Shown here in pieces: positions 1 through 9,199 of a stretch of DNA of 64,000 nucleotides (positions are counted from its first letter, which is position 1; the number at the start of each line of letters is the position of its first letter). Source of the stretch: Aplectana chamaeleonis (taxonomy: Eukaryota > Nematoda > Chromadorea > Rhabditida > Cosmocercidae); the NCBI GenBank assembly GCA_029168955.1, contig JAPDOI010000193.1, forward strand, positions 682,001 through 746,000. Reading direction: 5' to 3'. The notes under the pieces are model-generated. The model was not told where the DNA came from. It searched no databases and worked only from the letters and a program-made list of their open reading frames with translations. Both the position numbers and the translations under genes were made by a program.

Positions 1-232
1 CATATATTTCTTCCTCTGAATGTCGATGATTTTTGACTACTCTGCATGAGACAGCGATATTTTTGGTCGGCGCTGTGCACGTGTGCACGAACTGGCATCT
101 TCGGGCTCTAGAAACTCTAATTCTAGCCCGTTTTCCCCGCTCTATCTTCCTAGTTTATCTGCTGTTCTGGATCTAAGCTGATTTTCGTAGTTTTTTTCGA
201 TAACGTTTTTCATCGTGACCACTGCCTTTGAA
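1..232 (-). mobile_element. TTAA-family MITE, terminal portion (left part outside window)
   Basis: Bases 206-232 read, on the minus strand, as the terminus TTCAAAGGCAGTGGTCACG, a variant of the TTAA/AGGCAGTGTTCACGATAA end found on many elements here. The body runs leftward out of the window. The end abuts a 30-bp fragment at 233-262 that matches the outer end of the GGGCCAGTAGC elements at 22.06 and 42.42 kb. Those copies have TTTAAAG at the same relative place, so the MITE probably inserted at a TTAA in such an element. The far boundary cannot be seen. Confidence 0.6.
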
Positions 233-262
233 GTCACTGCATTGTGGGACTGCTACTGGCCC
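233..262 (-). mobile_element. Terminal fragment of the GGGCCAGTAGC element
   Basis: Read on the minus strand this begins GGGCCAGTAGCAGTCCC and continues to GTGAC, as do the left ends of the elements at 22056 and 42423. Only about 30 bp remain before the TTAA MITE. Confidence 0.6.
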
Positions 263-303
263 AGATGCGTGCGGCGCACCGTTGTGCGCCGCACGCATCT
301 GGG
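260..303. repeat. Perfect 20-bp hairpin, 4-nt loop
   Basis: Bases 260-279 are the exact reverse complement of 284-303, separated by CGTT. The stem is GC-rich and directly abuts the GGGCCAGTAGC terminal fragment. No poly-T tract follows, so it is not a terminator-like site. It is probably the remains of a fold-back insertion. Confidence 0.85.
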
Positions 304-673
304 CTGTGCACCTTCGTGTGAAAGCCTTTCTAAAAGCTAAGAGTGAGAAATTTGGGCCATTTGCTTGGGTACTGTTACTTGCTCTATTTGTGTTCTGTTA
401 GAGCAAAAATTACCTCTAGGTAGCGTATGTAATTGGGAATGATATCGTTTTGTTCGCGTCCATACTTTTTAGCCACCCTGTATAATCTAACATTGCTTTT
501 GTAAAAAAATTCTCGTGAGGGTCCTCCAAGGCACGCGTGGAATGCCTTGCTGATTTCGCACTGCCTTTTTGTCAAAATTTATCCGACAATATCCATTCAG
601 CAAAAATGGCATGGTTGGAATCGAACATTTATCCGAGTAGCAAGTATATATACATCTGTACTCAGGTAAAACG
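304..673. other. No recognisable gene
   Basis: The open frame at 384-575 on the minus strand (63 codons) matches nothing I recognise. Near its middle is the string TTTTTAGCCACCCTGTATA (about 467-485), which looks like a transposon end, but no partner end was found. Nothing else stands out. Confidence 0.5.
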
Positions 674-875
674 AGTTGTCCAGAATCGGACGAGCAGCGA
701 GCAGTTGTCGAGAATCGGTCGACAACCGTGAAGTTGTCCAGAAAGTTGATAGAAGTTGTCGAGAATTCCGAGATTCGCAGTATTTGTCGAGAATTGCGGC
801 TGCTTTGTTCAGAATTTCAGAGAAAGTTGTCGAGATTGCGGGGAAACGAGAATTCGGACAGATTTCTCGACAACT
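674..875. repeat. Degenerate GTTGTCGAGAAT repeat
   Basis: The motif GTTGTC(G/C)AGAAT recurs about seven times at irregular spacing, and an inverted copy ends the block (TTCTCGACAAC near 863-873). Short open frames here follow from the repeat. Confidence 0.7.
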
Positions 876-1275
876 TCTTCCGATATTGAGAATATGTTTC
901 GAATATGTCGAAAATTTCCCAAGAATTTAAGGCATCACTTCAGAACCCTCTTTACACCACATTCTTCAAAAGTTGCGACTGCTGTTTTCGTTCTTTTCTT
1001 TAGGGTTCTTTGTGTGTTTTTTTCTTTTTTTCTCCATTCTTCTAGCTGGTTATCAATTATAATTGTGGTGCGCGCGAAGCGCGCACCAAGATTTGGCTTT
1101 GATCTCTTCCCGCGCGGATGCCCTACAATGAGATCACCTATTCATACCGTCACCAGAGGTATGAGCTGTACACCATTCGATGCGCTGCAAAAAATTACAT
1201 ATGTGTGCAACTTTTCATCCTAACTGGTCCCCGCGTTCTAAATTTATGACCTCTCAAAGTACGCAAAAACGTTCT

Positions 1276-1310
1276 CCACCACCGCCTCCGCCACCGCCTC
1301 CACCTCCGCC
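1276..1310. repeat. CCACCGCCTCCG simple repeat
   Basis: A short CCX-triplet tract that would encode polyproline in one frame. It lies just upstream of the 21-bp minisatellite. Confidence 0.85.
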
Positions 1311-1327
1311 CGTCGAATTCCATTTTT

Positions 1328-2155
1328 TTGGAAGGCGTGGACCAAATCGCTCGAAAATTTGTGACTAGAGGTAAGCGGCCGTGTCGGTTGACTATGCGAG
1401 ACCGCAGTACAAGTATGCAGGACGTCATGGAACTACAGCAGGACCTCAGTAGGGGTGTGCAGGACGCCGTAGAATGTGTGCAGGACCTCAGTAGGTGTGT
1501 GCAGGACATCATGGGACCTGTGCGGGACCCCAGTAGGTGTGTGCAGGACGTCGTAGAATGTGTGCAGGACTTCAGTAGGAGTGTGCAGGACATCAAGGAA
1601 CTTGTGCAGGATCCCAGTAGGAATGAGCAGGACGTCGAAGAATGTGTGCAGGACCTTAGTAGGAGTGTGCAGGACATCAAGGAACTTGTGCAGGACCCCA
1701 GTAAGGGTGTGCAGGACGTAGTAGACTGTGTGCAGGACCTCAGTAGGAGTGTGCAGGACATCATGAAACTTGTGCAGGACCCCAGTAAGGGTGTGCAGGA
1801 CGTAGTAGACTGTGTGCAGGACCTCAGTAGGAGTGTGCAGGACATCATGAAACTTGTGCAGGACCCCAGTAGGAATGAGCAGGACGTCGAAGAATGTGTG
1901 CAGGACCTTAGTAGGAGTGTGCAGGACATCAAGGAACTTGTGCAGGACCCCAGTAAGGGTGTGCAGGACGTAGTAGAATGTGTGCAGGACCTCAGTAGGA
2001 GTGTGCAGGACATCATGGAACGTGCGCAGAACTCCAATAGGGATGAGAAGGACGTCATGGAATGTGTACAGGAGCTCAGTAAAAGTGTGCAGGACATCAT
2101 AAAGCTTGTGCAGGACACCTGTAAGGATGAGCAGCACGTCATGGAATGTGTGTAG
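1328..2155 (+). CDS. Heptad-repeat ORF in the minisatellite (doubtful gene)
   Basis: A 275-codon plus-strand frame from an ATG at 1328 to a TAG at 2153-2155. From about residue 35 the product is a tandem heptad of form D-x-x-x-x-V-Q. Hydrophobics at heptad positions 2 and 6 give 3/4 spacing, the canonical coiled-coil pattern. Proline often replaces the hydrophobic at every second or fourth heptad (D-P-S-K-G-V-Q), which would interrupt a helix. No signal peptide or membrane segment is visible. Two minus-strand frames over the same array are longer or similar (329 and 254 codons), so openness alone is no evidence for a gene. It could be an exon of a repeat protein or a non-coding minisatellite. 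I favour the latter. Confidence 0.2.
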   Translation: MEGVDQIARKFVTRGKRPCRLTMRDRSTSMQDVMELQQDLSRGVQDAVECVQDLSRCVQDIMGPVRDPSRCVQDVVECVQDFSRSVQDIKELVQDPSRNEQDVEECVQDLSRSVQDIKELVQDPSKGVQDVVDCVQDLSRSVQDIMKLVQDPSKGVQDVVDCVQDLSRSVQDIMKLVQDPSRNEQDVEECVQDLSRSVQDIKELVQDPSKGVQDVVECVQDLSRSVQDIMERAQNSNRDEKDVMECVQELSKSVQDIIKLVQDTCKDEQHVMECV

Positions 2156-2222
2156 GACCTTAGTAGGAGTGTGCAGGACATCAAGGGACGTGCGCATGAC
2201 TTCAGTTTAATGTCCAGGACAC
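1402..2222 (+). repeat. 21-bp minisatellite with 42/84-bp higher-order structure
   Basis: Consecutive GTGCAGGAC cores fall 21 bp apart (for example 1457, 1478, 1499). Alternating variants give 42- and 84-bp super-units. About 38 units are present, and the edges decay into single-copy sequence. Because 21 is divisible by three, long frames stay open on both strands. Confidence 0.9.
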
Positions 2223-2261
2223 CGCATTCAAGCCATGCCTCCGAATCAACAAGAACGATGG

Positions 2262-2557
2262 TTAAGTGCGCCAGAACAGGGCTACCGTAATCTCACTCGA
2301 GTTGGCTCTAAAATTTTCTAAGTTCTGACTTCGATTTGGCTACATCTTCACCACCGGTGGTGCTGTTTTCCTGCTTTGTAGTCCAGGCAGATCCTCAACT
2401 GCTGACCTCTGGAGAAGGACGGTGTGTGAATGAAGACACACCGCTCTTCACTTCTCTTATACTTTACCCTTGATCAACTGGGTATCACCAAATTTGTTTA
2501 CGAGAGTCGAATAACATCATTCTTAAGATTACGGTAGTCCTCTTCTGGCACACTTAA
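2262..2557. mobile_element. TTAA-flanked MITE, TIR TTAAGTGYGCCAGAA
   Basis: Left end TTAAGTGCGCCAGAACAGG (2262-2280). The right end reads TTAAGTGTGCCAGAAGAGG on the minus strand, finishing at TTAA 2554-2557. The inverted match runs about 32 bp through CTACCGTAATCT. The interior is unique. It shares its right TTAA with the next element. Confidence 0.8.
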
Positions 2558-2960
2558 AGGCAAGGTCCGGTCAAATTTTGACACTACCGAAATTTGGGTT
2601 AAATAGATTGGGCTGGCCTAGCTGAAAATCGTCTGAACGTTTCACAAACTCTGAGTCCTTAGTTCTGGAGAGAACAGCCTCAAAGTCACGGATTACGGTA
2701 TTCGCAGCATGATAATCATGGCTGGAATGACCGATAATTACACAGCACTTTTGAAGAATGCGTGGACAACCGCTAAAATATGGATGATGGCCACACTTTC
2801 CTGACTTTTCTGGATCATCGGCTAACGGAAGTGGCTGAATTAACTTGAAGAAGACCGGTTTTAACGCAGCTTTCGCATGTTCCTTGGGACTACCTGTAGC
2901 AAGAGCACCTATTCAGCGGGAAATCTCAAAATCGAAATTCTGCCCGGACCCTGCCTTTAA
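2554..2960. mobile_element. TTAA-flanked MITE, TIR TTAAAGGCARGGTCCGG
   Basis: Left terminus TTAAAGGCAAGGTCCGG at 2554-2570. The right terminus CCGGACCCTGCCTTTAA at 2944-2960 is its near-perfect reverse complement. Length 407 bp, with no coding capacity. TTAA sits at both ends. Confidence 0.85.
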
Positions 2961-3446
2961 AGACAGTGTTCACGATAAAAAATTTTCTGTTTTCCTGCCT
3001 GTCTTGAAAACGGCCCCATACTGATTCCAGTGATGTCTCTGAAATCGTACAAGACCTTCTGGGAACGGAGTTATGGTCCCTCAAAATTTGAGCTAAGGAA
3101 ACATGGAGGACGAGTTTTCCGAGGCTTGTAACTTCAGTCTCTTGCAGCCGATGTATGCGAGCTGACCTGAGTAAAGAGAGAAGTTGAGAATGAAGGGAAG
3201 AACGGGGCCATGATTATAAATCGTCGCTCATCTCATGATCTCGAGCATTCATTTGTTCACGTCGGTGGGCGTGTGTTGCGCTTTTGGGGTTTGCCTTGCG
3301 CTCGAAGTGGCAACTTCGGGCTCTTTTGGAGCTTTTCCTGGCTCGTTTTCGTGCGTTCTTTCGACGTCAGCTTTACAGTGTGCCCCTCCACTACCCATTC
3401 CTAGTGGAAACTGAAACACATTTTCTATCGTGAACACTGCCTTTAA
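2957..3446 (+). mobile_element. TTAA MITE, AGGCAGTGTTCACGATAA family, body type 1
   Basis: The left end TTAAAGACAGTGTTCACG at 2957 and the right end CGTGAACACTGCCTTTAA at 3429-3446 are inverted copies. The body is homologous over its whole length to the inverted copy at 17179-17671. A truncated copy of its left part lies at 55330. Length 490 bp, non-coding. The short open frames at 3210-3437 arise from the MITE itself. Confidence 0.9.
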
Positions 3447-3532
3447 CTATCGTTCTTGTTCCGAATCAGACATATGGGCCGGCGCAGACGAGCCATATCA
3501 GCATGAACCGGTGACGTTTGGCGGCTGACCTT

Positions 3533-3749
3533 GGGTCTATCCTAGACGTGGTGGGGCCACCCAAGATTTACTCATAGAAATGATGGAAAACTCTGATAAA
3601 AGATGCCTGTTACTGCGCTATCAATCATTGTTTTTATAAGGGCCCTATGGAAATACTTCTACTGGTAGCCTTACCAATTGGCGGTTCATTCCATTTCTGT
3701 CTTCAATGGTGGGTGCCCCCCCCCCCCGTCTAGGATAGTGCCTAGACCC
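3533..3749 (+). mobile_element. MITE with TATCCTAGACG termini and poly-G/C subterminal tract
   Basis: Left end GGGTCTATCCTAGACG (3533-3548), right end CGTCTAGGATAGTGCC (from 3728). A run of C lies just inside the right end. A related element in inverted orientation lies at 57883-58061 with the same termini and a recognisably similar interior (ACCCAA, then AAACTCTGAT). Non-coding. Confidence 0.75.
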
Positions 3750-3766
3750 TGTACAATTGGGTCATT

Positions 3767-4259
3767 TTAAAGGCAGTGTTCACGATAATATCCGATTTCG
3801 AGTTTAATCGCTAAATCGTTTGTTTGACCCCCGAATAGAACTGAAATGACGAAGGAACCGAGAAAAACGCACTAGAAGGGCACGAAATCCTTTACTCTCA
3901 CTCCGCTCCTTCACTCTCAGTGGAACTGTTTGTTGTGACAACGAAATCTTGTGTGGACCCGTCTTTTGCAATTCTCTAATTCGCGTTGTTCCGTTCTTTC
4001 CTTAGGACTCTAACTAATACTGTTTGGCCCAAAACATTCTCCCATTCTTGATGAGCCCTATTTTTTCACCGGTGACAACCACCTTGAACATGTCCATCCA
4101 ACCGGACAACTAGTCCAGGCCAGAGAATAGTGACACTGAAATACGACGATTTAATGCGTCTCTCACCGTTTCTTCGTAATTTTGGTAACACTTGGTAGCC
4201 AACGCATTGTTTTGAATGGAAAACTCGAAAACGAAAATCATTGTGAACACTGCCTTTAA
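3767..4259 (+). mobile_element. TTAA MITE, body type 2
   Basis: TTAA at 3767-3770 and 4256-4259 flank AGGCAGTGTTCACGATAA-type inverted ends. The 493-bp body is homologous, in inverted orientation, to 5554-6038 (shared blocks include GAACTGAAATGACGA and AAAACAATGCGTTG). Non-coding. Confidence 0.9.
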
Positions 4260-4600
4260 AGCTAATTTCTTCATTTTTTCGACTTTTGAATTCGAAAAGT
4301 ATCCTCCATTTCCCCGCTACTCGCAGGGTTGGACTTCACTATCATAGGAATGGTGCGGTTTTGAGAATGATCTCTTCATTTTGATAGTTGCTTTTTTCGA
4401 GAAACAACCGCTTTGCATCTACGATAGTGATAATACGACTGCGAGTAGCTCGGAAATGAATGCTATCTTATTTGTAGGAAGCCGCGTTGCAACTATTACA
4501 TATCTTGCAGTCTTACCAGCGGAGCGGTTGTTTCATCATTTCTATCACTATGTTTCGAAAAAAAACAACTTGACTTTCAGAGCTTGACGATATTGTAGAA
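4260..4600. repeat. Decayed palindromic relic (AACAACCGCTTTGC core)
   Basis: AACAACCGCTTTGC with CTACGATAGTGATAAT (4404-4435) and GCGGAGCGGTTGTTTC (4518-4533) sit in opposite orientation. They resemble the arms of the hairpin element at 47307-47484. Ends could not be placed. Confidence 0.4.
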
Positions 4601-4799
4601 GGGAAACCCTTGTAAAAAGTTGTGAAATTTCTGAAAGTTGGGCTCCGCAGAAAAGGTCAAGGATTTGGCCTCCAATGCTTGGAATGCTTAGTCAAAAATA
4701 AATAAATGTAATAGAATTGATCAAGCTCGTTTGGATCGCTCTTGCTTTTGACCGATAAAAAAGGATTCCGACGGATCCAAACAAGGACCCGAACTTATC

Positions 4800-5246
4800 C
4801 TTGAGTTGGAACTTTGGAGGAGAAAGAATAGTGCATTGACCCGGATCCAGGTGGGGTTTCAAGCTGGACCAGATTTTTGCGGCATGGCCTATGAACTCCA
4901 CAGATTATCAGAATGTGCCGAAAAATCATTCCCAATTCTTTCTAGTCCGTTTCCGCCTTCACTTCTTGTCAGTAGGACACCGCAGGCTTGGTTTCAGGCC
5001 GATCCTGCCAATTTGCTAGAATGGCCGGCCGGTTCGCAGGACTTCAACCCTGTGAAAAACGTGTGAGGTATTCTTGGGCGTTGAATCTACATCCAGAACA
5101 GACAATGCGAGTGTATGGCTCCGCTGAAACTAGCCGTTATAAGCGAATGGGCGCAGATTGAAAGGGGTGTTCACAAAAGGCTGGGTGGAAACATATCAAA
5201 CAAAGTTTTCGAAGTCCTTCAGGGCCAAGACATTTCTGAAGACTAA
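4800..5246 (+). pseudogene. Tc1-type transposase, C-terminal remnant
   Basis: A plus-strand frame carries the hallmark Tc1 C-terminus. AWFQA is followed by LEWPAGSQDFNPVKN, aligning to the family signature LEWPA-SPDLNP-EN around the third catalytic acidic residue. The next codon, normally tryptophan (WGIL), is TGA at 5064-5066. The frame continues GILGR, a second TGA, then IYIQNRQ and ISEWAQIERGV, as in the family tail, and stops at 5244-5246. The GSQDF variation and two in-frame stops show it is dead. The part upstream of about 4960 is too diverged to align, and the first two catalytic acids are not identifiable. Recognition of family motifs is strong. The exact subfamily is not determined. 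Confidence 0.72.
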
Positions 5247-5321
5247 TAACTCGATGTTTCTAGTGGTTCTTACCATGAACGAACTGGCGTAGAATGGAAA
5301 TTTCTGCCAGAACGTCAGCTA

Positions 5322-5514
5322 TGTCGTATAATTTTGCAACGATCATTTTTGACAATTTCCGTTGCAAGTTTCCTGCTAGTGGCTCTAATTTCATGGAGTT
5401 TCGTACCCAGGAGTTTTCGAGGGTGCTGCATCGACTGGCATCTACCGTTTGGCCCCCTAATTGACGCGAAGTTTGGAACCGCGGAAATTGGGGGATGTCA
5501 TATAATTTCGCAAC
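5322..5514. repeat. Short direct repeat (ATGTCRTATAATTTYGCAACG-like)
   Basis: Near-identical 20-bp strings around 5322-5342 and 5493-5513 lie about 170 bp apart, upstream of the SL1-like site. The meaning is unknown. Confidence 0.5.
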
Positions 5515-5550
5515 GCACTGTAGTATGTGTGGTAAAACGAATTTGTCGTC

Positions 5551-6055
5551 GGTTTAAAGGCAGTGTTCACGATCATTTTCGTTCCCGAGTTTTCCACTCA
5601 AAACAATGCGTTGGTCACCGAATGTCACCAAAATTACGAAGAAACGGCGAGAAACGCACTAAATCGCCTTATCTCAGTGACATTATTTTTCGGCCTGGAC
5701 TAGTTGTCCGGTCGTACGAACATATTCAAGGTGGCTGTCACCGGTGAAAAATGGGGCAAATCGGAAATGGAAGAATATTTTAGGCAAAGCAGTTGTAGTT
5801 AGGGTCCGAAGAAAAGAACGGAGGAACAGAGAGTAGAGAATTTCAAACGACTGGTCTACAAAAGATTCCATTGTCACAACAAACAGTTCCAGTGAGAGTA
5901 GAGACGGGGTAAGAGTAAAGGAGTTCGTGCCCTTTCGGTGCGTTTTTCTCAATTTCTTCGTCATTTCAGTTCTACCCGGGGGCGAAACAATCGATTTAGC
6001 TAATAATCATAAAATCGAAGGGTGAACGCTGCCTTTAATTGCCCAAGTTTGAGGT
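5551..6055 (+). ncRNA. SL1-like spliced-leader 22-mer split by a MITE
   Basis: The left piece GGTTTAA is at 5551-5557. After the MITE, its TTAA duplicate at 6035-6038 is followed by TTGCCCAAGTTTGAG at 6039-6053, then GT at 6054-6055. Removing the MITE and one TTAA leaves a 22-mer that differs from the canonical nematode SL1 leader at only one position (A10 to G). It is followed by GT, as the donor is in SL RNA genes. Further downstream I see neither an Sm site nor the usual SL RNA body. It may therefore be a retrocopied 5' end of a trans-spliced mRNA, a decayed SL RNA gene, or chance. Confidence 0.5.
5554..6038 (-). mobile_element. TTAA MITE, body type 2, inverted copy
   Basis: TTAA at 5554-5557 and 6035-6038 with inverted ends AGGCAGTGTTCACGATCA and GGTGAACGCTGCCT. 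The body is the reverse complement of 3767-4259. It has inserted inside the SL1-like 22-mer at that motif's only TTAA. Confidence 0.92.
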
Positions 6056-6204
6056 ACATCTGTGCTTCCTCAGGTACGAAAACAGGAGTAACATCTTTCC
6101 TCATCAGACAGAGAACTTACCAATCGCACGTGGTCTTAGGTTCCCTAGTTGAACTATAATTCTTAACTAGCTTCATATGAGATACTCTCCTGGAGCCGCG
6201 GCGG

Positions 6205-6283
6205 CACTATCGCGGAGCCGCAGCTGCGCTGTCGCGTCTCCGCAATGGCTCTGCGGTAGTACCGTCGCGGCTCCGCGATAGTG
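6205..6283. repeat. GC-rich inverted repeat, 17-bp perfect arms
   Basis: CACTATCGCGGAGCCGC at 6205-6221 is the exact reverse complement of 6267-6283. The 45-nt loop is itself GC-rich with the submotif GCTCTGCGG. Confidence 0.8.
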
Positions 6284-6369
6284 TAGCTTCGGTGCCTACA
6301 GGCGCAGCGGCTATTTCTCTCAGAGTTCAAAGACCTTGTTTTAATTCGAGAAAGAGTTGAGGGTTTTCT

Positions 6370-6845
6370 TTAAAGGCAGCGTACACGCTCGTAAAGGTAA
6401 CTGAGATAACTACGGAATTAGAATGGTATGGCACCGAACACAACGCAAATGCATTTTGAAGCGTCAAAAACGACCCACAATGACGCTACATGGGTGAGAA
6501 GTTGGCCCCGCCCTGTATCTGCCCGCCCCCTGTATTTGCGTCCTCCTCCAAAATAGGGGTGCTGGGCCATTTCCACCGTCGGCGAGGTTTGTGGGTGGTA
6601 AAATAGGTACAATAGGTAAACCAAGAACGTCGCCGACGGCGAAAATGGCTCAGAACCCTTGTTTTGACGGAGGACGCAAATACGGGGGGCGGGCAGATAC
6701 AGGGCGGGGCCAACTTCTCACTAGTGTAGCGTCACTGTGGGTTGTTTTTGAAGCTTCAAAATGCGTGGGCGTTGTGTTCGGTGCCATACCTTTTTAATTC
6801 TGTAGTTATCTCAATTACGTTTACGAGCGTGTACGCTGCCTTTAA
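6370..6845. mobile_element. Fold-back TTAA MITE with about 220-bp arms
   Basis: TTAA at 6370-6373 and 6842-6845. The ends read AGGCAGCGTACACGCTCG on both strands. The inverted match extends almost to the centre (about 6595-6625) and includes GGTATGGCACCGAACACAACG, so the whole unit folds on itself. Overlapping frames on both strands translate to nearly the same peptide for this reason. A decayed relative lies at 49540-49825. Confidence 0.9.
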
Positions 6846-7414
6846 GCTGTACAATTTCTCAGGGACCATCAGAATTATTGAGGGCTCTTTGCGACAAAAC
6901 CTAAATTTCACTATCTCAGAGGTGTACCGCTTTTGTTAAGCACCGAAGCGACGCCGCGTTAGCTGCGTCACGTTATCTTGGGACCATAATACTGATATCG
7001 AAGGGTTAGAAGCCGCTTTGTTAGAAATAGTAATGACCGCATGTTATAAATAATTTTTCGTATGTGCAGTTTGCACGGATAGCTTTGATACTTTGCGTTC
7101 CCTGTTGAAGATTGGCGCGAACTCGGTACAAGTGTGTTAGAACACATGGCACCGAGTATGGGCCAACCTTCAGCAGTAATACGAAAGGTGTCAGACGATC
7201 ACTGCTGACTGTACATATACCGTACAACCTCCAGCGATATATGGGTCAAAGTTGGTGTGATCCCTCCACTGGGGAGCGAGCATAAAAAGTAATCATTTTC
7301 TTGCAAAATTCTGGATTGCTTACGGATATCTTTCATTTCTTTGGTTGTTAGTCATTCGACGTAACACCAAAAAAAGCCCAGTAGTCGTTGAAGCTCTTAG
7401 TCTCTAGTCCCAAA

Positions 7415-7428
7415 TACGAACATCCCTG
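7415..7428 (-). mobile_element. hAT-like terminus (CAGGGATGTTCGTA), partner not found
   Basis: On the minus strand this reads CAGGGATGTTCGTA and runs leftward into ACTAGAGACTAAGAGC and CGACTAC motifs. An end with the same 14 bases lies at 8799-8812 facing the other way. The two point away from each other, so they cannot bound the DNA between them. They look like ends of two copies. Confidence 0.4.
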
Positions 7429-7577
7429 ATGAGATCCCCATGGGATCAGAAATTCGCTTCGTATTGGACTAGGGTCCAGGATGGAGAAGTATCTGGTGAA
7501 TGATGATTTGATAATGGCTATGCGTTTTAACCCGAGGGTCAAAGACATATTTTTCGATGCCAGCAGCAAGAATACTT

Positions 7578-7730
7578 TGTTCCGTTTTTCGATTCCGAAT
7601 TCCGATTTCCGCAGTTTTTTGGCTTCGGAATTCCCCTATTCTATTTTCGAAATTTTGAAAGTTGTTTCGATTTCCGATTTCCGAAATTTAAATTTTGTTT
7701 GATTTCCGAGTTCCGAATTCCGAAATTCAA
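7578..7730. repeat. Degenerate TTCCGATTTCCGAATTCCG repeat
   Basis: About a dozen TTCCGA(A/T)TT cores in a 150-bp block. The style matches the subterminal repeats of the 10.2-kb hAT-like element (TTACGATTTACGAA). Confidence 0.65.
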
Positions 7731-8798
7731 AATTTTTTTTCCGCTCATATCTGATCCAGAGAGGCCGAAAAAAGGCAAAATAGGCGCCGGATAATTTTCC
7801 ATTACATTGCTTTGATAATTTTCTACTGTTGTATTTTTCATTTAAAGTGAAATTTCCCCTTCAGTAAAGGGTTGCACACATGGCTTTCGCTAGGCTTTCC
7901 AAGAGCCTATATAACTATCATAAGTGATATGATTAGCATTCTTGCGATTATAGGCATATGTAGATGGCGCGATCCAATGGCGTCTCACCAAAACATCTCA
8001 GACGTCTAGATATGATGACCGCGACTCAGTCACGCACTGAATTCGCATAGACGAATAGAAAAAAAAATTCACTGATGCGTCACCGTCGCTGAAAAAGATA
8101 AACAAATGATTTGTTCAAGTTTTGAAGAATAGTCGCATATTTACGTGCTTACTGTCTACAGAGAAACAAAAACTCTCTCAACGATTTAAGTTTTTGAACA
8201 CTGCAATATTTGAAACTTTTCCGTAAGCGGGGTAGTTAACTTGTAACTGGCAATACAAAGAAAAGGACAAAGACTTAGCATATTACTATCGAGATTCGAT
8301 AGGCTTTTTTAATGCCTCAGAATGGACTAACTTTTCATTACAGGGGGCATCCATCATGTTGGTGACAATTATGTACATATGATACCCTTTCTCAACCTCC
8401 AAAAAAAAAATGCTAGGGTTTGTCACCTTATTCCTAAACTTCAATAGCGGAAATGAACAATCATACCCAAATTCCGCACATAGCGTATAGAGAGGGAGCT
8501 GGTCACAGTAAGCCTAAAGCTTTTGAGGAACACGCCAATGTGATCAATGATTACAGACCTCGTTCTAGGGTGGTCAGAAACCTTTTCCGTCTGCAGGTCT
8601 TCACATTCCACTTTGGCGTTTCCTCATCCATAGACATCATTCACGATGATTGACAATCTGGTGGCCAGAATATTACACCACCACATCTAGAATGATCACA
8701 CCTAATATCTCAAAAAAACCTCGTTCACACTCCGCTCAAAGAAGCAATTCTGCGTTAAACCCATAGATCAAACACCACCAAGACGAAGAGGTGGTGGC
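7731..8798. other. AT-rich, nothing recognised
   Basis: No gene, repeat or structured element that I can support. The 66-codon plus-strand frame at 8453-8653 has no recognisable motif. Confidence 0.5.
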
Positions 8799-8880
8799 CA
8801 GGGATGTTCGTAATAGAAATTTTGTAGTTCGTTAGTCGCTAGTCATTAATCGTTATTCGTTAAAAATCTAGCCTTTGAAA
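8799..8880 (+). mobile_element. hAT-like terminus with TTCGTTAGTCG subterminal repeats
   Basis: Begins CAGGGATGTTCGTA, identical to the end at 7415-7428, and continues with TTCGTTAGTCGCTAGTCA and TCGTTATTCGTTAA. No right partner or 8-bp duplication was found. Confidence 0.4.
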
Positions 8881-9199
8881 ATAAGCACATTTGAGGCAGA
8901 AAAAATTCCTTATGGATAGAAAAAGGAAGGCATGAAGAGTTGAATGTTTTCCAAAACATTCATGGCCATGAAACACACAAAACATTCCTTGTGAGAGAAC
9001 CTAGTTTAAGCTGCAAACCTACTTATATTAGGTTGTCCGATAAGTTCTTGCCGTTTCTTTAAATTAAAAAATTAGCGATCGAAATGAAATTTTTTGGTAC
9101 AATGTTTTGTGTTATTCGAAAGAGAATTTTTCGCTCTACAAGAAAGTCTATTTGGTTTTTTTGTTTCGATTAGTTTTTGTTAATTTTTAGAGCATTTAA

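Noticed and set aside
260..303. Intrinsic terminator
   Set aside because: The stem is perfect but no T tract follows, and the DNA is nuclear eukaryotic in character.
384..575. 63-codon ORF next to TAGCCACCCTGTATA as a transposase fragment
   Set aside because: The terminal-looking string has no inverted partner in the window and the peptide has no family motif.
1195..2197. Minus-strand frames of 329 and 254 codons
   Set aside because: They arise because the 21-bp repeat unit is divisible by three and happens to contain no stop in those frames.
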